Below, piece after piece: positions 8,362 through 15,535 of a stretch of DNA of 19,821 nt. Positions within the stretch are counted from its first letter, which is position 1. Every line of letters starts with the position of its first letter. Below the pieces are notes generated by a model that searched no databases, was not told the origin of the DNA, and saw only the letters and a list, made by a program, of their open reading frames with translations. The position numbers were made by a program, and so were the translations under genes. Source of the DNA: Alphaproteobacteria bacterium (lineage in GTDB: Bacteria; Pseudomonadota; Alphaproteobacteria; Acetobacterales; Acetobacteraceae); assembly GCA_013298245.1 (NCBI GenBank), contig JAAFHD010000014.1, positions 1-19,821 of the forward strand, in the 5' to 3' direction.

Positions 8362-8883
8362 ATGCCCGCACCCGAAGTGCCGATCGATGTCGAGGCCGAG
8401 ACCGGAATCTGGCGCACCGATGGCATGCCCATGCTGTATGTGCCGCGCCATTTCCTGGCGAACCTGCTGCGCGATACGGAAGCAGCACTGGGGCGGGATG
8501 CGTTTCGCGCCATGCTGTTCGGTTCCGCCGAGACATCCGCGCGGCAGTGGTGTGCCGCGGAACAACGCACGCATGGGCTGAGTGCGGCTGACACTTTTCG
8601 GCACTACCTGAAGCGGCTGTCGCAGCGCGGTTATGGCCGCTTCGCGATCACGCGGCTGGATGTGGCCGCAGGCATGGCGGAAGTGGTGGTGCGCAACTCC
8701 GCCTTTGCGCTGGCCAATCCGGGTGCTGGGCGCCCCGTCTGCGCGATGTTCGAGGGCAGTTTCGCCGGCGGCTTCCGGCATGTGCTGGCCGATGCCGGCA
8801 TGGATGCGGCGGTGACCTGCGAGGAAGTGGCGTGCCTCGCGGCCGGTGCTGCGGAATGCCGCTTCGTGCTGGCGCGCGCGTGA
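8362..8883 (+). CDS. V4R (4-vinyl reductase-like) domain protein
   Basis: This is a 173-residue soluble protein. The C-terminal half has the V4R small-molecule-binding pattern: Cys127 in PVCAMFEGSFAGGF, then Cys153, Cys158 and Cys166 in TCEEVACLAAGAAECRF, matching the conserved acidic-Cys-x4-Gly-x2-x-Cys end of the domain, which binds zinc in some members. The N-terminal half (IWRTDGMPMLYVPRHFLANL, then a helical region) resembles the extension seen in stand-alone alphaproteobacterial V4R proteins (possibly DUF5943), but I am not certain of that name. V4R domains occur in BchJ, in XylR/DmpR-type regulators and in archaeal sensors, so a ligand-sensing role is as likely as an enzymatic one. The lack of any DNA-binding or ATPase domain here argues against a classical regulator. 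It is divergent from the M28 gene; its stop is one base from the opposing cytochrome stop. Confidence 0.75.
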   Translation: MPAPEVPIDVEAETGIWRTDGMPMLYVPRHFLANLLRDTEAALGRDAFRAMLFGSAETSARQWCAAEQRTHGLSAADTFRHYLKRLSQRGYGRFAITRLDVAAGMAEVVVRNSAFALANPGAGRPVCAMFEGSFAGGFRHVLADAGMDAAVTCEEVACLAAGAAECRFVLARA

Positions 8884-8884
8884 C

Positions 8885-9433
8885 CTACACCATGCGCATC
8901 AGCGTGCCGTCGCGGCGGATCGCGTGGTGGTAGATGGCGCCTGCGATATGCGCGAGCAGCAGCGGGATGATCGCCCAGCCCAGGTATTTGTGCAGCTCCA
9001 GCAGCAGCCAGCCCAGCCACTCCATCTTCGGCATGATGGTCGGGAAATTGATGAAGCCGAGATAGGCGGTCGGACCCGCCATCGGGAAACCCCAGGCATT
9101 GGCGCCGAAGAAGCCCAGCACCGGTTGGATGATGAGCGCGGCATAGAGCGCGTGGTGAACGGCGTTCGCAGCAAGGCGCATGTTGGCCGGCAGGTGGTCG
9201 GGCAGCGGTGGCGGCGGGCTCAAGCGGCGCCAGATGATGCGCGCAATGGCGACCAGCAGCAGGGTGAAACCGATGCTTTCATGGATGGTGTAGAAATCAA
9301 ATTTCGAACTGTCGCGGATGAAGCCGATGACGCAGCCGGTCGCGATGGCGCCGACCATCAGCGGCACGGTCAGCCAATGGAAGATTTTTGCGACGGCGCC
9401 ATAGCTGCCATCTGGGCGTGTGATCGCGCTCAT
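8885..9433 (-). CDS. Cytochrome b561 (bacterial di-heme, four-helix membrane protein)
   Basis: This 182-residue protein has four membrane helices (about 15-38, 50-70, 92-110, 140-165) and the histidines expected for two b hemes: His19 in KIFHWL, His51 in YTIHESIG, His148 in ELHKYLG and His162 in LLLAHIAGAIYHH. It fits the bacterial cytochrome b561/CybB family, inner-membrane electron carriers that pass electrons from quinol or to periplasmic partners. A proline-rich cytoplasmic loop (SPPPPLPDHLP) separates helices 2 and 3. The start ATG at 9433 has an AGAGG about 9 bases upstream; the further upstream extension is charged and unlike the family. The gene stands alone between two opposite-strand genes, so its redox partner is not evident. 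Confidence 0.9.
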   Translation of the reverse strand: MSAITRPDGSYGAVAKIFHWLTVPLMVGAIATGCVIGFIRDSSKFDFYTIHESIGFTLLLVAIARIIWRRLSPPPPLPDHLPANMRLAANAVHHALYAALIIQPVLGFFGANAWGFPMAGPTAYLGFINFPTIMPKMEWLGWLLLELHKYLGWAIIPLLLAHIAGAIYHHAIRRDGTLMRMV

Positions 9434-9492
9434 CGATGTGTGCCTCTCTCGGTGGTCAGGCTGCCGCAGCGATGCGCGGCGGCGCAAGCAGA

Positions 9493-10413
9493 ATGATTAC
9501 GCTGCACGCCGACTGGTCGATGCACGCGGGAAAAAGATTTTTCTGCATGGCCAGGCGCGGCGCGCGTGGCTGGCGTATCGCGCCGCCATGCCTGGTCGGT
9601 GATCCCGCCGCGCTGCTGCGTGCGCTGTGCGCGGAGGGCGTGCCAGTGGTCATGGGCCTTGACCTGCCGCTGGGCGTGCCGCGGGCCTTCGCGCGCGGGC
9701 GTGGTGAAGCGGGTTTTCCCGAATTCCTGCGCGGGCGCGCGGCGGATGCGGCGTTTTTCGATGTGAGCGAATCGCTCTGCACTGTTGCGCCCGCGCGGCC
9801 ATTCTACCCGGCGCGCGGCGTGAAGGGGATGACGCGGTTGTCGCATGCGCGGGCGCTGGGGTTTGACGCAGCGGCGGATCTGTCGCGGCTGTGCGACCGC
9901 GCGACCGCCGAACGCCCCGCCGGCGCGCCGGTGTTCTGGACCTTGGGTGCCAACCAGTCGGGCAAGGCCGCGATCAGCGCGTGGCGCGATTGGTTGGCGC
10001 CTGCCTTGGCGGCCGATGCGCCGTATCGGTTGTGGCCTTTCGATGGGCCGCTGCATGCGTTGGCCGCACCAGGCCAGGCGGTGTTGGCGGAGGTGTATCC
10101 GGCGGAAGCGTTGCGCCAATTGGGCCTGCGGATTCCTGGCAGCAAGCGCGATGTTGTGGCGCGGCGCGCCTTGGCGCCGGCCTTGCTGGAATGCGCGGGC
10201 GGCATGGCTGAACCCGCGCTGCGCGATGCGATTCGTGATGGCTTCGGCGCGGCGGCGGATGGCGAGGACAAGCTGGATTGCGTGCTGGGTTTGCTGGCCA
10301 TGTTGCGCGTGATTGATGGCGCACGGCCCGACCACGTTCCCGATGACGATTGGGTGCGCCGTTGGGAAGGCTGGGTGCTGGGGCAGACCGCTATGCCGAA
10401 AGAGATTTCGTGA
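9493..10413 (+). CDS. DUF429-like predicted nuclease (RNase H-like fold)
   Basis: This is a 306-residue soluble protein. The N-terminus has a strand ending in an acidic residue (LHADWS, Asp7), then GLDLPLGVPRAFA, EVYPAEALRQLGL followed by SKRD, and a C-terminal EDKLDCVLGLLAML. This spacing of acidic residues (strand-1 Asp, Glu of the E-x-YP motif, final D-x2-D) is what DUF429 proteins show; they are predicted to have a nuclease-like RNase H fold, with no settled function. The ATG at 9493 lacks a clear Shine-Dalgarno; a GTG at 9436 would add 19 unconserved residues. Leucine TTG codons are noticeably frequent here compared with the CTG-rich neighbours. Its 3' end overlaps the opposing acetyltransferase gene by 23 bases. 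The family call is moderately confident; no substrate or pathway can be inferred. Confidence 0.68.
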   Translation: MITLHADWSMHAGKRFFCMARRGARGWRIAPPCLVGDPAALLRALCAEGVPVVMGLDLPLGVPRAFARGRGEAGFPEFLRGRAADAAFFDVSESLCTVAPARPFYPARGVKGMTRLSHARALGFDAAADLSRLCDRATAERPAGAPVFWTLGANQSGKAAISAWRDWLAPALAADAPYRLWPFDGPLHALAAPGQAVLAEVYPAEALRQLGLRIPGSKRDVVARRALAPALLECAGGMAEPALRDAIRDGFGAAADGEDKLDCVLGLLAMLRVIDGARPDHVPDDDWVRRWEGWVLGQTAMPKEIS

Positions 10414-10825
10414 ATCCGAAGGAGGCGATGGCGAAGCGTTCGCGGAAATAGAAGCGATGTGCCGCCGCGCGTTGCACGCCGGAATCCAGCGCCAGTGTGT
10501 CGCAGCCGAGCGCGCGGGCGCGCGCTTCGCACCACGCCAGCAGTGCGGCGCCATGGCCGGCGCCGCGCAGTTTCTCATCCGTCACCAGATCATCGATGTA
10601 GAAGCGATGACCCTGGAAGGTCGTGTGGTGGTGGCGGAAGACGGCCAGCGCGCGCACCGCGCCGGCGTCATGCAGCACGACCATCGCCGCGGCTTCGTTG
10701 AACATCCGGCGCATGGTGCCGGCATAGTCCGTGGGCAAAGCGGGGCGCAGCGTGCGATGCAGGGCTTCGCTGCGCGCCAGCCAGACGTCGATGCTGGCTG
10801 GATCATCGGCCAGCGCGTGGATCAC
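10391..10825 (-). CDS. GNAT family N-acetyltransferase
   Basis: This 144-residue protein is a single GNAT domain, transferring an acetyl group from acetyl-CoA to an amine. The acetyl-CoA pyrophosphate-binding motif is RGAGHGAALL after the β4 strand IDDLVTDEK, and the motif B region is LALDSGVQRAAAHRFYFRERF, ending in FTKSL. The start is the GTG at 10825, whose GTGA overlaps the TGA stop of the GST gene by 4 bases; an upstream in-frame ATG lies inside the GST coding sequence and adds only unconserved residues. It is the last gene of the five-gene minus-strand operon. Substrate unknown; in this context it might modify an amine released by the amidohydrolases, which is speculation. Confidence 0.88.
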   Translation of the reverse strand: MIHALADDPASIDVWLARSEALHRTLRPALPTDYAGTMRRMFNEAAAMVVLHDAGAVRALAVFRHHHTTFQGHRFYIDDLVTDEKLRGAGHGAALLAWCEARARALGCDTLALDSGVQRAAAHRFYFRERFAIASFGFTKSLSA

Positions 10826-11472
10826 GCTGGTTCGGCGTCGCGGCCCGCCATCATGGCCTTGTAGCCGGGGCGCGCGTGGCAGGCGGCCATCCATGCTTTG
10901 ACGCGCGGTGCGGCGTCGAACAACGCGGGCACGGGCATGGCGTAGCGCACCACTTCGGCGGTGTTGATGTCGGCGACGGTGAAGCGGCCGCCGACCAGGA
11001 AGCCGGTGGCGGCCAGTGCTGCGTCGAGCACGGCGAAGGGGGCGGCCACTGCCGCGATGGCGGCTTGTGCGACGCTCTCGTCGCGCTCCGCCACGGGCTT
11101 CATCACGCGGTTGTAGAGGATGTTGATGGTGTGCGGCTCGACCTCGGTCATCGCCCAGATGGCGAGTGCGGTCATGCGTGCATCTTCGGCCAGATCGCGC
11201 GGTGCCAGTGGGCCGCCGGCCTTCTTCGCCAGGTAGAGATTCATCGCCAGCGATTCGTTCAGCACCAGATCACCATCGACCAGTGCGGGGATTTTGCCGG
11301 TCGGGTTCACCGCCAGGAATTCTGTGCTTTGCGTGTTGATCTGCGACGCGGGGTCCGCCAGGCGTCCGACCTGGATCACCGGCACATGCGCGAACGGCAT
11401 GCCCACCTCATGCAGCAGCCACAGGTTGCGCGATGCGCGCGAGCGCGCGACGCCATAGAGGGTGATGGTCAT
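10822..11472 (-). CDS. Glutathione S-transferase family protein
   Basis: This 216-residue cytosolic protein has the thioredoxin-like N-terminal domain (ITLYGVARSRASRNLWLL, where a Ser/Arg pair sits at the usual catalytic position), the cis-proline segment NPTGKIPALVDGDLVLNESLAM with the Glu-Ser glutathione-binding pair near residues 72-73, and an all-helical C-terminal domain with FTVADINTAEV, the N-capping box. It most likely conjugates glutathione to, or isomerises, an electrophilic metabolite. The ATG at 11472 overlaps the TGA of the upstream dehydrogenase gene (ATGA), and its own stop overlaps the acetyltransferase start. This arrangement suggests production in fixed ratio with the other operon enzymes. 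Class and substrate cannot be set from sequence alone. Confidence 0.92.
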   Translation of the reverse strand: MTITLYGVARSRASRNLWLLHEVGMPFAHVPVIQVGRLADPASQINTQSTEFLAVNPTGKIPALVDGDLVLNESLAMNLYLAKKAGGPLAPRDLAEDARMTALAIWAMTEVEPHTINILYNRVMKPVAERDESVAQAAIAAVAAPFAVLDAALAATGFLVGGRFTVADINTAEVVRYAMPVPALFDAAPRVKAWMAACHARPGYKAMMAGRDAEPA

Positions 11473-12434
11473 GGGTATGTTCCTGTTGCGCGCGCGGCCT
11501 GGCGGGCCAGTGCGACGGTGAGTTCCAACATGGGCGCCGCCACGCCCGCATCGCGGCCCAATTCCAGGGGCTGCACAAAAAGACTGTCGATTTCCATCGG
11601 CCGCCCGGCTTCAAGGTCCTGCAGGATGCTGGGCTTGTGCGGTGTGTCGATGCTGCGCGCGATGCGGTCGGCCGCGTCGATCTGCATCGGCACGCCGAGG
11701 GCTTTCGCGATGGCGATGGCTTCTTCCATCACGCGCAACGCGGCGTCCTTCACGGCCGCGTCCTGGAAGGTCTCGCGGATGTTCAGGCGCGAGAGCAGGC
11801 ACAGCGGGCCATTGGCCAGGTTGCCGATCAGCTTGTTCCACAATTCGGTGCGGATATCGGGCACCACTTTGGCGCCCATTCCGCCTGCCTTCAGCGCATC
11901 GGCAATGGCCTGCGCGCGCGGGCTGTCGCGGCCGTCAATTTCGCCCAGGATCAGGCGCGATGTCGCGCTGGCCACCTGCACCACGCCGGGTTCCACCACC
12001 GTGCAGGCGGACCACACCACGCCGCCGATCGTGCGCGGCACACCGATCGCGTCGCGCACCACATCGGCGGCATCCACCAGCGGCAGGCGGCGCGGCGTGG
12101 GTGTTGCGTCAAAATACCACCAGGGGATGCCGTTCATCACGAAGGTCACGCTTGTGTTCGGCCCCAGCAGCGGGCCGATGGCGCGCGCCACGCCGGCAAG
12201 CCCGGTCTGCTTGGTCGTGATCAGCACCGCGTCTTGTGGGCCGAGTTCTTCCGGCGTGCCGACGCGCGGTGTGCAATGCCATTCGGCATCGGGCGCGCGC
12301 ACGGTCAGGCCGCGCGCGGCCAGCGCATCGCGTTGCGCGCCGCGCGCGACGACGGACACATCAGCACCGCCCTTCGCCAGCCGTCCGGCGATATGCCCGC
12401 CGATGGCGCCGGCGCCGAAAACGCAAATCTTCAT
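11469..12434 (-). CDS. Ketopantoate reductase family (PanE/ApbA-like) NADP-dependent dehydrogenase
   Basis: This 321-residue protein has the PanE/ApbA two-domain layout. The N-terminal Rossmann fold opens with KICVFGAGAIGGHIAGRL (Gly7-x-Gly9-x2-Gly12), followed by TTKQ (catalytic-type Lys), and FVMNGIPWWYF, a variant of the NG substrate-loop motif typical of the PanE-like paralogues. The C-terminal helical domain has ELWNKLIGNLANGPLCLLSRLNI, with the conserved Lys-x3-Asn. True PanE makes pantoate for coenzyme A, but the operon context (amidohydrolases, GST) and the WWYF loop suggest a paralogue reducing another 2-oxo acid or oxidising a hydroxy acid. The ATG at 12434 overlaps the creatininase-family stop (ATGA) and its stop overlaps the GST start. 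An open frame upstream of 12434 belongs to another frame of the neighbour. Confidence 0.9.
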   Translation of the reverse strand: MKICVFGAGAIGGHIAGRLAKGGADVSVVARGAQRDALAARGLTVRAPDAEWHCTPRVGTPEELGPQDAVLITTKQTGLAGVARAIGPLLGPNTSVTFVMNGIPWWYFDATPTPRRLPLVDAADVVRDAIGVPRTIGGVVWSACTVVEPGVVQVASATSRLILGEIDGRDSPRAQAIADALKAGGMGAKVVPDIRTELWNKLIGNLANGPLCLLSRLNIRETFQDAAVKDAALRVMEEAIAIAKALGVPMQIDAADRIARSIDTPHKPSILQDLEAGRPMEIDSLFVQPLELGRDAGVAAPMLELTVALARQAARATGTYP

Positions 12435-13201
12435 CCACCATGGTCCTTCAATGCGGCGATGGCGGCGCATGCCGCATCGACGAGTGCTTCGGTGATCCGC
12501 GCGCCGAGTGCGGCATTCGCGCTGCGCGGGTCCGCGGCTTGGGTGCCGCCAGGCGCGATGTCGTTGATCAGCGTCGGCACGCCGATGGTAACACCACCGA
12601 GCTTCACGCCGCCGAAACCGGCGACGGGTTGGCCCAACAATGTGCCGCCCGGCGCGCGCGGCGCCAGTGTTGCGGGCCGGCACAATTCGGGCAGCAGGTG
12701 CAGTGCGACGGACAGCACCGGATTGCCGCCATGCCCGGTCGCGGCGGCATCCGCGCCAAGCGCGGGCAACAGCGCCGTCGCCTCGCGCCACAGATGCAGC
12801 GCGGGCAGCAGCAGGCCATGCGCTTGCCGGATGCGGCGCTGGTTTTCCTCGATGGCCGGGATGTTGCCGCCATGGCCGTTGATGATCAGCACGCGGCGCG
12901 CGCCGCCGGCGATCAGGCCGCCCAGCACCTCGCGCAGCAGGGCGGACAGCGTGGCATGCGTCAGTGCGACGCCACCCGGAACGCCCGCGAAAAAATCCTC
13001 ACCGCCGAAGGGTAAAGCGGGTGCGACCAACGCATCCGCGCGCACCGCCGCCAGCAGCGCAATCCGCTCAGCCAGCAGGTAATCGCCCATCGGCGCGGCG
13101 GGCCCATGCGTTTCCGTGCTGCCCATCGGCAGCAGCACCACCGCACCCGCGCCGATGCGCGCGGCAACCTCCGGCGCTGTCAGTTCAGCGATGCGCGGCA
13201 T
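12431..13201 (-). CDS. Creatininase family metal-dependent amidohydrolase
   Basis: This 256-residue protein matches the creatininase/FAPy-deformylase/MftE family, binuclear-metal amidohydrolases that open cyclic or linear amides. Visible motifs are LLPMGSTETHGPAAPMGDY (Glu30, His32 and Asp40 as metal ligands), VLIINGHGGNIPAIEEN (His110) and ATGHGGNPVLS (His157). In the commonest members the last motif reads HAGE-x-ETS with a metal-binding Glu; here that position is Asn160, so the metal site or specificity may differ. It starts at 13201, sharing one base with the M20 stop (TGATG), and its end overlaps the dehydrogenase start. Being called a creatininase is a family label only: no other creatine/creatinine genes are present. 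Confidence 0.88.
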   Translation of the reverse strand: MPRIAELTAPEVAARIGAGAVVLLPMGSTETHGPAAPMGDYLLAERIALLAAVRADALVAPALPFGGEDFFAGVPGGVALTHATLSALLREVLGGLIAGGARRVLIINGHGGNIPAIEENQRRIRQAHGLLLPALHLWREATALLPALGADAAATGHGGNPVLSVALHLLPELCRPATLAPRAPGGTLLGQPVAGFGGVKLGGVTIGVPTLINDIAPGGTQAADPRSANAALGARITEALVDAACAAIAALKDHGG

Positions 13202-14382
13202 CAGGCGCGCAGCATGTCCACGGCGATGCGCGAGAGCGCCTGCACGCCCAAGCCGATGCAGGCTTCATCGGGCTGGTAGTGCGCGTTGTGCAGCCGATCA
13301 TCGCGGCCCGGTGCGCCGGCGCCGACCAACAAATGAAAGCTCGGCACGCGGTCGGCAAAGGCCGAAAAATCCTCAGCCCCCATCGATGGCGGCTTTTCCT
13401 GCGCCGTCAGTCCGAAGTGATTCTCCACGCTGCGGATCGCCGGTTCCAGCACGCGGTCATCGTTGCGCAGGCTGGGCACCAGGCGGCGATAGGTCACGTC
13501 CACGCCGCAGCGCAGGCCGGTCGCGATGCCCGCGCACAGCCGACGAATCGCGGCCTCTGCCACATCGCGCGCTTCGGGGTGCAGCGTGCGCACCGTGCCC
13601 TTCAGGTGCACACGTTCGGGGATGATGTTGTAGGTCGCACCGCCTTGCACCATGCCCACCGTCACCACGCAGGGGTGGATCGCCTTCTGTTCGCGCGACA
13701 CCACCGTCTGCAGCTGCGTGATCAACTGCGCCGCCGCTACGATCGGGTCCACGCTGGCATAGGGGTGCGCCGCGTGGCCGGACTTGCCCTGCACGATGAT
13801 GTCGAAGCGGTCGGATGCCGCCAGCGCCATGCCGCGGACGAAGCCGAAGCCGCCCACCGGCATATCGGGCATGTTGTGGAAGCCGAGTGCGAGGTCCACG
13901 CCATCCGCCGCACCATCGGCGATCATGGCGGGCGCGCCTTCCAGGATTTCCTCGGCCGGCTGGAAGATCAGGCGGATGGTGCCGGACAAATCGGGGGCCA
14001 GGTCGCGCAGCACCTCTGCCACGCCGAGCAATGTGGTGGTGTGGATGTCATGCCCGCAGGCGTGCATTTTTCCGGCCACGGTGCTGGCGAAATCCAGGCC
14101 GGTTTCCTCATGGATGGGCAGCGCGTCCATGTCGGCGCGGATGGCCAGCGTCTTGCCCGGCCGGCCGCCCTGGATTTCGGCGACGATGCCGGTGCGGCCC
14201 ACGCCGGTGCGATGCGCGATGCCAAGGCGTGTCAATTCCGCCGCGACGATGCCGGCGGTCCGCACCTCCTCGAAGCCGAGTTCGGGGTGCGCGTGGATGT
14301 CGCGCCGGGTCGCGATCAGCAGCGCTTCGATGCGCTGCGTCGCGGTGGCGAGATGCGAGGTCAGGTCATTGGGCAGGGGCAT
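13201..14382 (-). CDS. M20D family amidohydrolase/peptidase (hippurate or N-acyl amino acid hydrolase-like)
   Basis: This 393-residue cytosolic protein belongs to the M20D amidohydrolases, which cleave N-acyl amino acids such as hippurate, N-acetyl amino acids or indole-acetyl conjugates. Motifs are RRDIHAHPELGFEE (27-40), RADMDALPI, MHACGHDIHTT (Cys109, His111, Asp112 region), the catalytic QPAEE (141-145), GFHNMPDMPVGG (His169) and a late LHNAHYQPDE (His365), with a dimerisation domain between, so the active-site set is complete. I start it at 14382 (MPLPND), where family similarity begins; an enormous in-frame upstream extension antisense to tctC is non-coding. Only a weak AGGA lies upstream. 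It is the promoter-proximal gene of the five-gene operon and diverges from tctC. Substrate unknown. Confidence 0.92.
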   Translation of the reverse strand: MPLPNDLTSHLATATQRIEALLIATRRDIHAHPELGFEEVRTAGIVAAELTRLGIAHRTGVGRTGIVAEIQGGRPGKTLAIRADMDALPIHEETGLDFASTVAGKMHACGHDIHTTTLLGVAEVLRDLAPDLSGTIRLIFQPAEEILEGAPAMIADGAADGVDLALGFHNMPDMPVGGFGFVRGMALAASDRFDIIVQGKSGHAAHPYASVDPIVAAAQLITQLQTVVSREQKAIHPCVVTVGMVQGGATYNIIPERVHLKGTVRTLHPEARDVAEAAIRRLCAGIATGLRCGVDVTYRRLVPSLRNDDRVLEPAIRSVENHFGLTAQEKPPSMGAEDFSAFADRVPSFHLLVGAGAPGRDDRLHNAHYQPDEACIGLGVQALSRIAVDMLRA

Positions 14383-14425
14383 GGCGCAACCATCCTGCCG
14401 CCGGGCCGCGCTGTCCAGGCGGCGC

Positions 14426-14454
14426 TTGCCCGCGCCCGCCCGGTTTGCGATAGC
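14426..14454 (+). promoter_or_regulatory. Weak candidate promoter for tctC in the divergent gap
   Basis: TTGCCC (14426-14431) and GATAGC (14449-14454) are spaced by 17 bases, ending 24 bases before the tctC start. Matches to the -35/-10 consensus are 4/6 and 3/6, which is weak in such GC-rich DNA. The 96-base gap (14383-14478) must also hold the promoter of the opposite five-gene operon, which I cannot place. Confidence 0.22.
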
Positions 14455-14478
14455 GCATGCCAAGAACGGGAGATGTCC

Positions 14479-15435
14479 ATGACCATCGCGCGCCGCGCCC
14501 TGCTTGCCACGCCGCTTGCGGGACCTGCCTTCGCCCAAGGCTGGCCCAGCGGGTCCATCCGGCTGATCGTGCCCTTCGCGCCAGGTGGCACGACCGATCT
14601 GGTCGCGCGCATGGTCGCAACCCCGCTGGCTGAGCGACTGGGTGTGGCCATCGCGGTCGAGAATCGCGCCGGCGCCGGCGCCACGGTGGGCAGCCTGAGG
14701 GCGGCGCAAGCCGCACCCGATGGGCTGACGCTGGTGATGAGCAACATCGCCAGCCACGGCATCGGGCCGACGCTGTATCCCAACATCCGCTATGATGCGG
14801 TGCGCGATTTCACGCATGTCGCGCTGCTGATTTCCAACCCCTCGGTGTTCGTCGCCAACCCGCGTTCGGGCATCGCGAATCTGGCGGATCTGGTGGCGCA
14901 GCATCGCGCGCGGCCGCAGGGGTTGGACATGGCGAGTTCCGGTGCCGGGTCTTCCAACCACATGCTGATCGTGCGGCTGGGGCAGACCTTGGGCAAGGAG
15001 ATCAACCACGTCCCGTTCCGCGGCGCCGGCCCCGCGATGACCGCAGTGATTGCCGGCCAGGTGCCGCTGATGTCCGACAGCCTGCCATCGGCTGCGTCGC
15101 ATATCCGCCAGGGCAGCGTGCGCGCCATCGCGATGAGCAGCGAAGCGCGCCACCCCGCCTTCCCCGATGTGCCGACGATGCGCGAACAGGGCTTCGATGT
15201 GGTCAGCACGACCTGGTTCGGATTGTCCGGCCCGGCGGGAATGCCCGCGCAGGTTGTAGAGCGCCTGGCGCGCGAGACGCGGGTGATTCTCGAAACGCCC
15301 GATATCCGCGCGCGCTTTGCGGAACTTGGCGGAACACCTGGTGCAATGACGCCTGCGGAGTACACGGAATTTGTGCGGCGTGAGGTCGCGCTGTGGGCGC
15401 CCTTGGTGCGCGCATCGGGTGCAACGCCCGACTGA
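14479..15435 (+). CDS. tctC: Tripartite tricarboxylate transporter (Bug/TctC family) periplasmic substrate-binding protein
   Basis: This 318-residue Bug/TctC receptor has a signal peptide (MTIARRA, hydrophobic core, cleavage probable after AFA before QGW) and the family landmarks VPFAPGGTTDLVARM, ENRAGAGATVGSLRA, APDGLTLVMSN, VPFRGAGPAMTAVIAGQ and FPDVPTMREQGFDV. I take the ATG at 14479 because GGGAG at 14468-14472 is 6 bases away; an ATG at 14473 abuts that site. It precedes tctB and tctA on the same strand, in the classical C-B-A order, so this receptor is the best candidate partner of the transporter in this window. A 184-base gap separates it from tctB, so the membrane genes may have their own promoter. 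It is divergent from the M20 operon, whose substrate or product it might import (inference). Confidence 0.93.
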   Translation: MTIARRALLATPLAGPAFAQGWPSGSIRLIVPFAPGGTTDLVARMVATPLAERLGVAIAVENRAGAGATVGSLRAAQAAPDGLTLVMSNIASHGIGPTLYPNIRYDAVRDFTHVALLISNPSVFVANPRSGIANLADLVAQHRARPQGLDMASSGAGSSNHMLIVRLGQTLGKEINHVPFRGAGPAMTAVIAGQVPLMSDSLPSAASHIRQGSVRAIAMSSEARHPAFPDVPTMREQGFDVVSTTWFGLSGPAGMPAQVVERLARETRVILETPDIRARFAELGGTPGAMTPAEYTEFVRREVALWAPLVRASGATPD

Positions 15436-15479
15436 CCTGCTGTGTTTATGTCGCGCGAGGGCACGTGGACGAAATGCCA

Positions 15480-15517
15480 TTGCGCATTGGACTGGACGGC
15501 AGCGCTGCAATGCGCAA
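15480..15517. repeat. Inverted repeat in the tctC-tctB gap
   Basis: TTGCGCATTG (15480-15489) is exactly repeated in inverted orientation as CAATGCGCAA (15508-15517), with an 18-base spacer. Three more pairs (CCA 15477-15479 with TGG 15520-15522) can form across a 2-base bulge. The arm centres are 28 bases apart. It lies ~100 bases before the tctB start and has no following T run, so it looks more like a regulator-binding site or an mRNA hairpin than a terminator. Confidence 0.55.
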
Positions 15518-15519
15518 CA

Positions 15520-15535
15520 TGGCGGAAGTTTGGCA
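15520..15535 (+). promoter_or_regulatory. Possible sigma-54 type promoter upstream of tctB
   Basis: TGGCGGAAGTTTGGCA fits the -24/-12 pattern TGGC-N7-TTGCA with one mismatch in the second block and correct 12-base spacing between the GG and GC dinucleotides. It lies 84 bases before the tctB ATG. One such match can occur by chance and no sigma-54 activator gene is visible, so this is tentative. Confidence 0.25.

Noticed and set aside
8362..8883. Bacteriochlorophyll vinyl reductase bchJ
   Set aside because: Only the V4R domain is shared; there are no photosynthesis genes in the window.
11469..12434. Pantothenate biosynthesis gene panE
   Set aside because: The protein is in the PanE-like fold family, but no panB/panC neighbours exist and the substrate loop differs (NGIPWWYF).
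10391..14382. Creatinine degradation operon
   Set aside because: Only the family label suggests it; creatinase, sarcosine oxidase and related genes are absent.
12964..14478. Long plus-strand frame leading into tctC
   Set aside because: Antisense to the M20 and creatininase-like genes and lacks any family pattern; tctC begins at 14479 with its own signal peptide and ribosome site.
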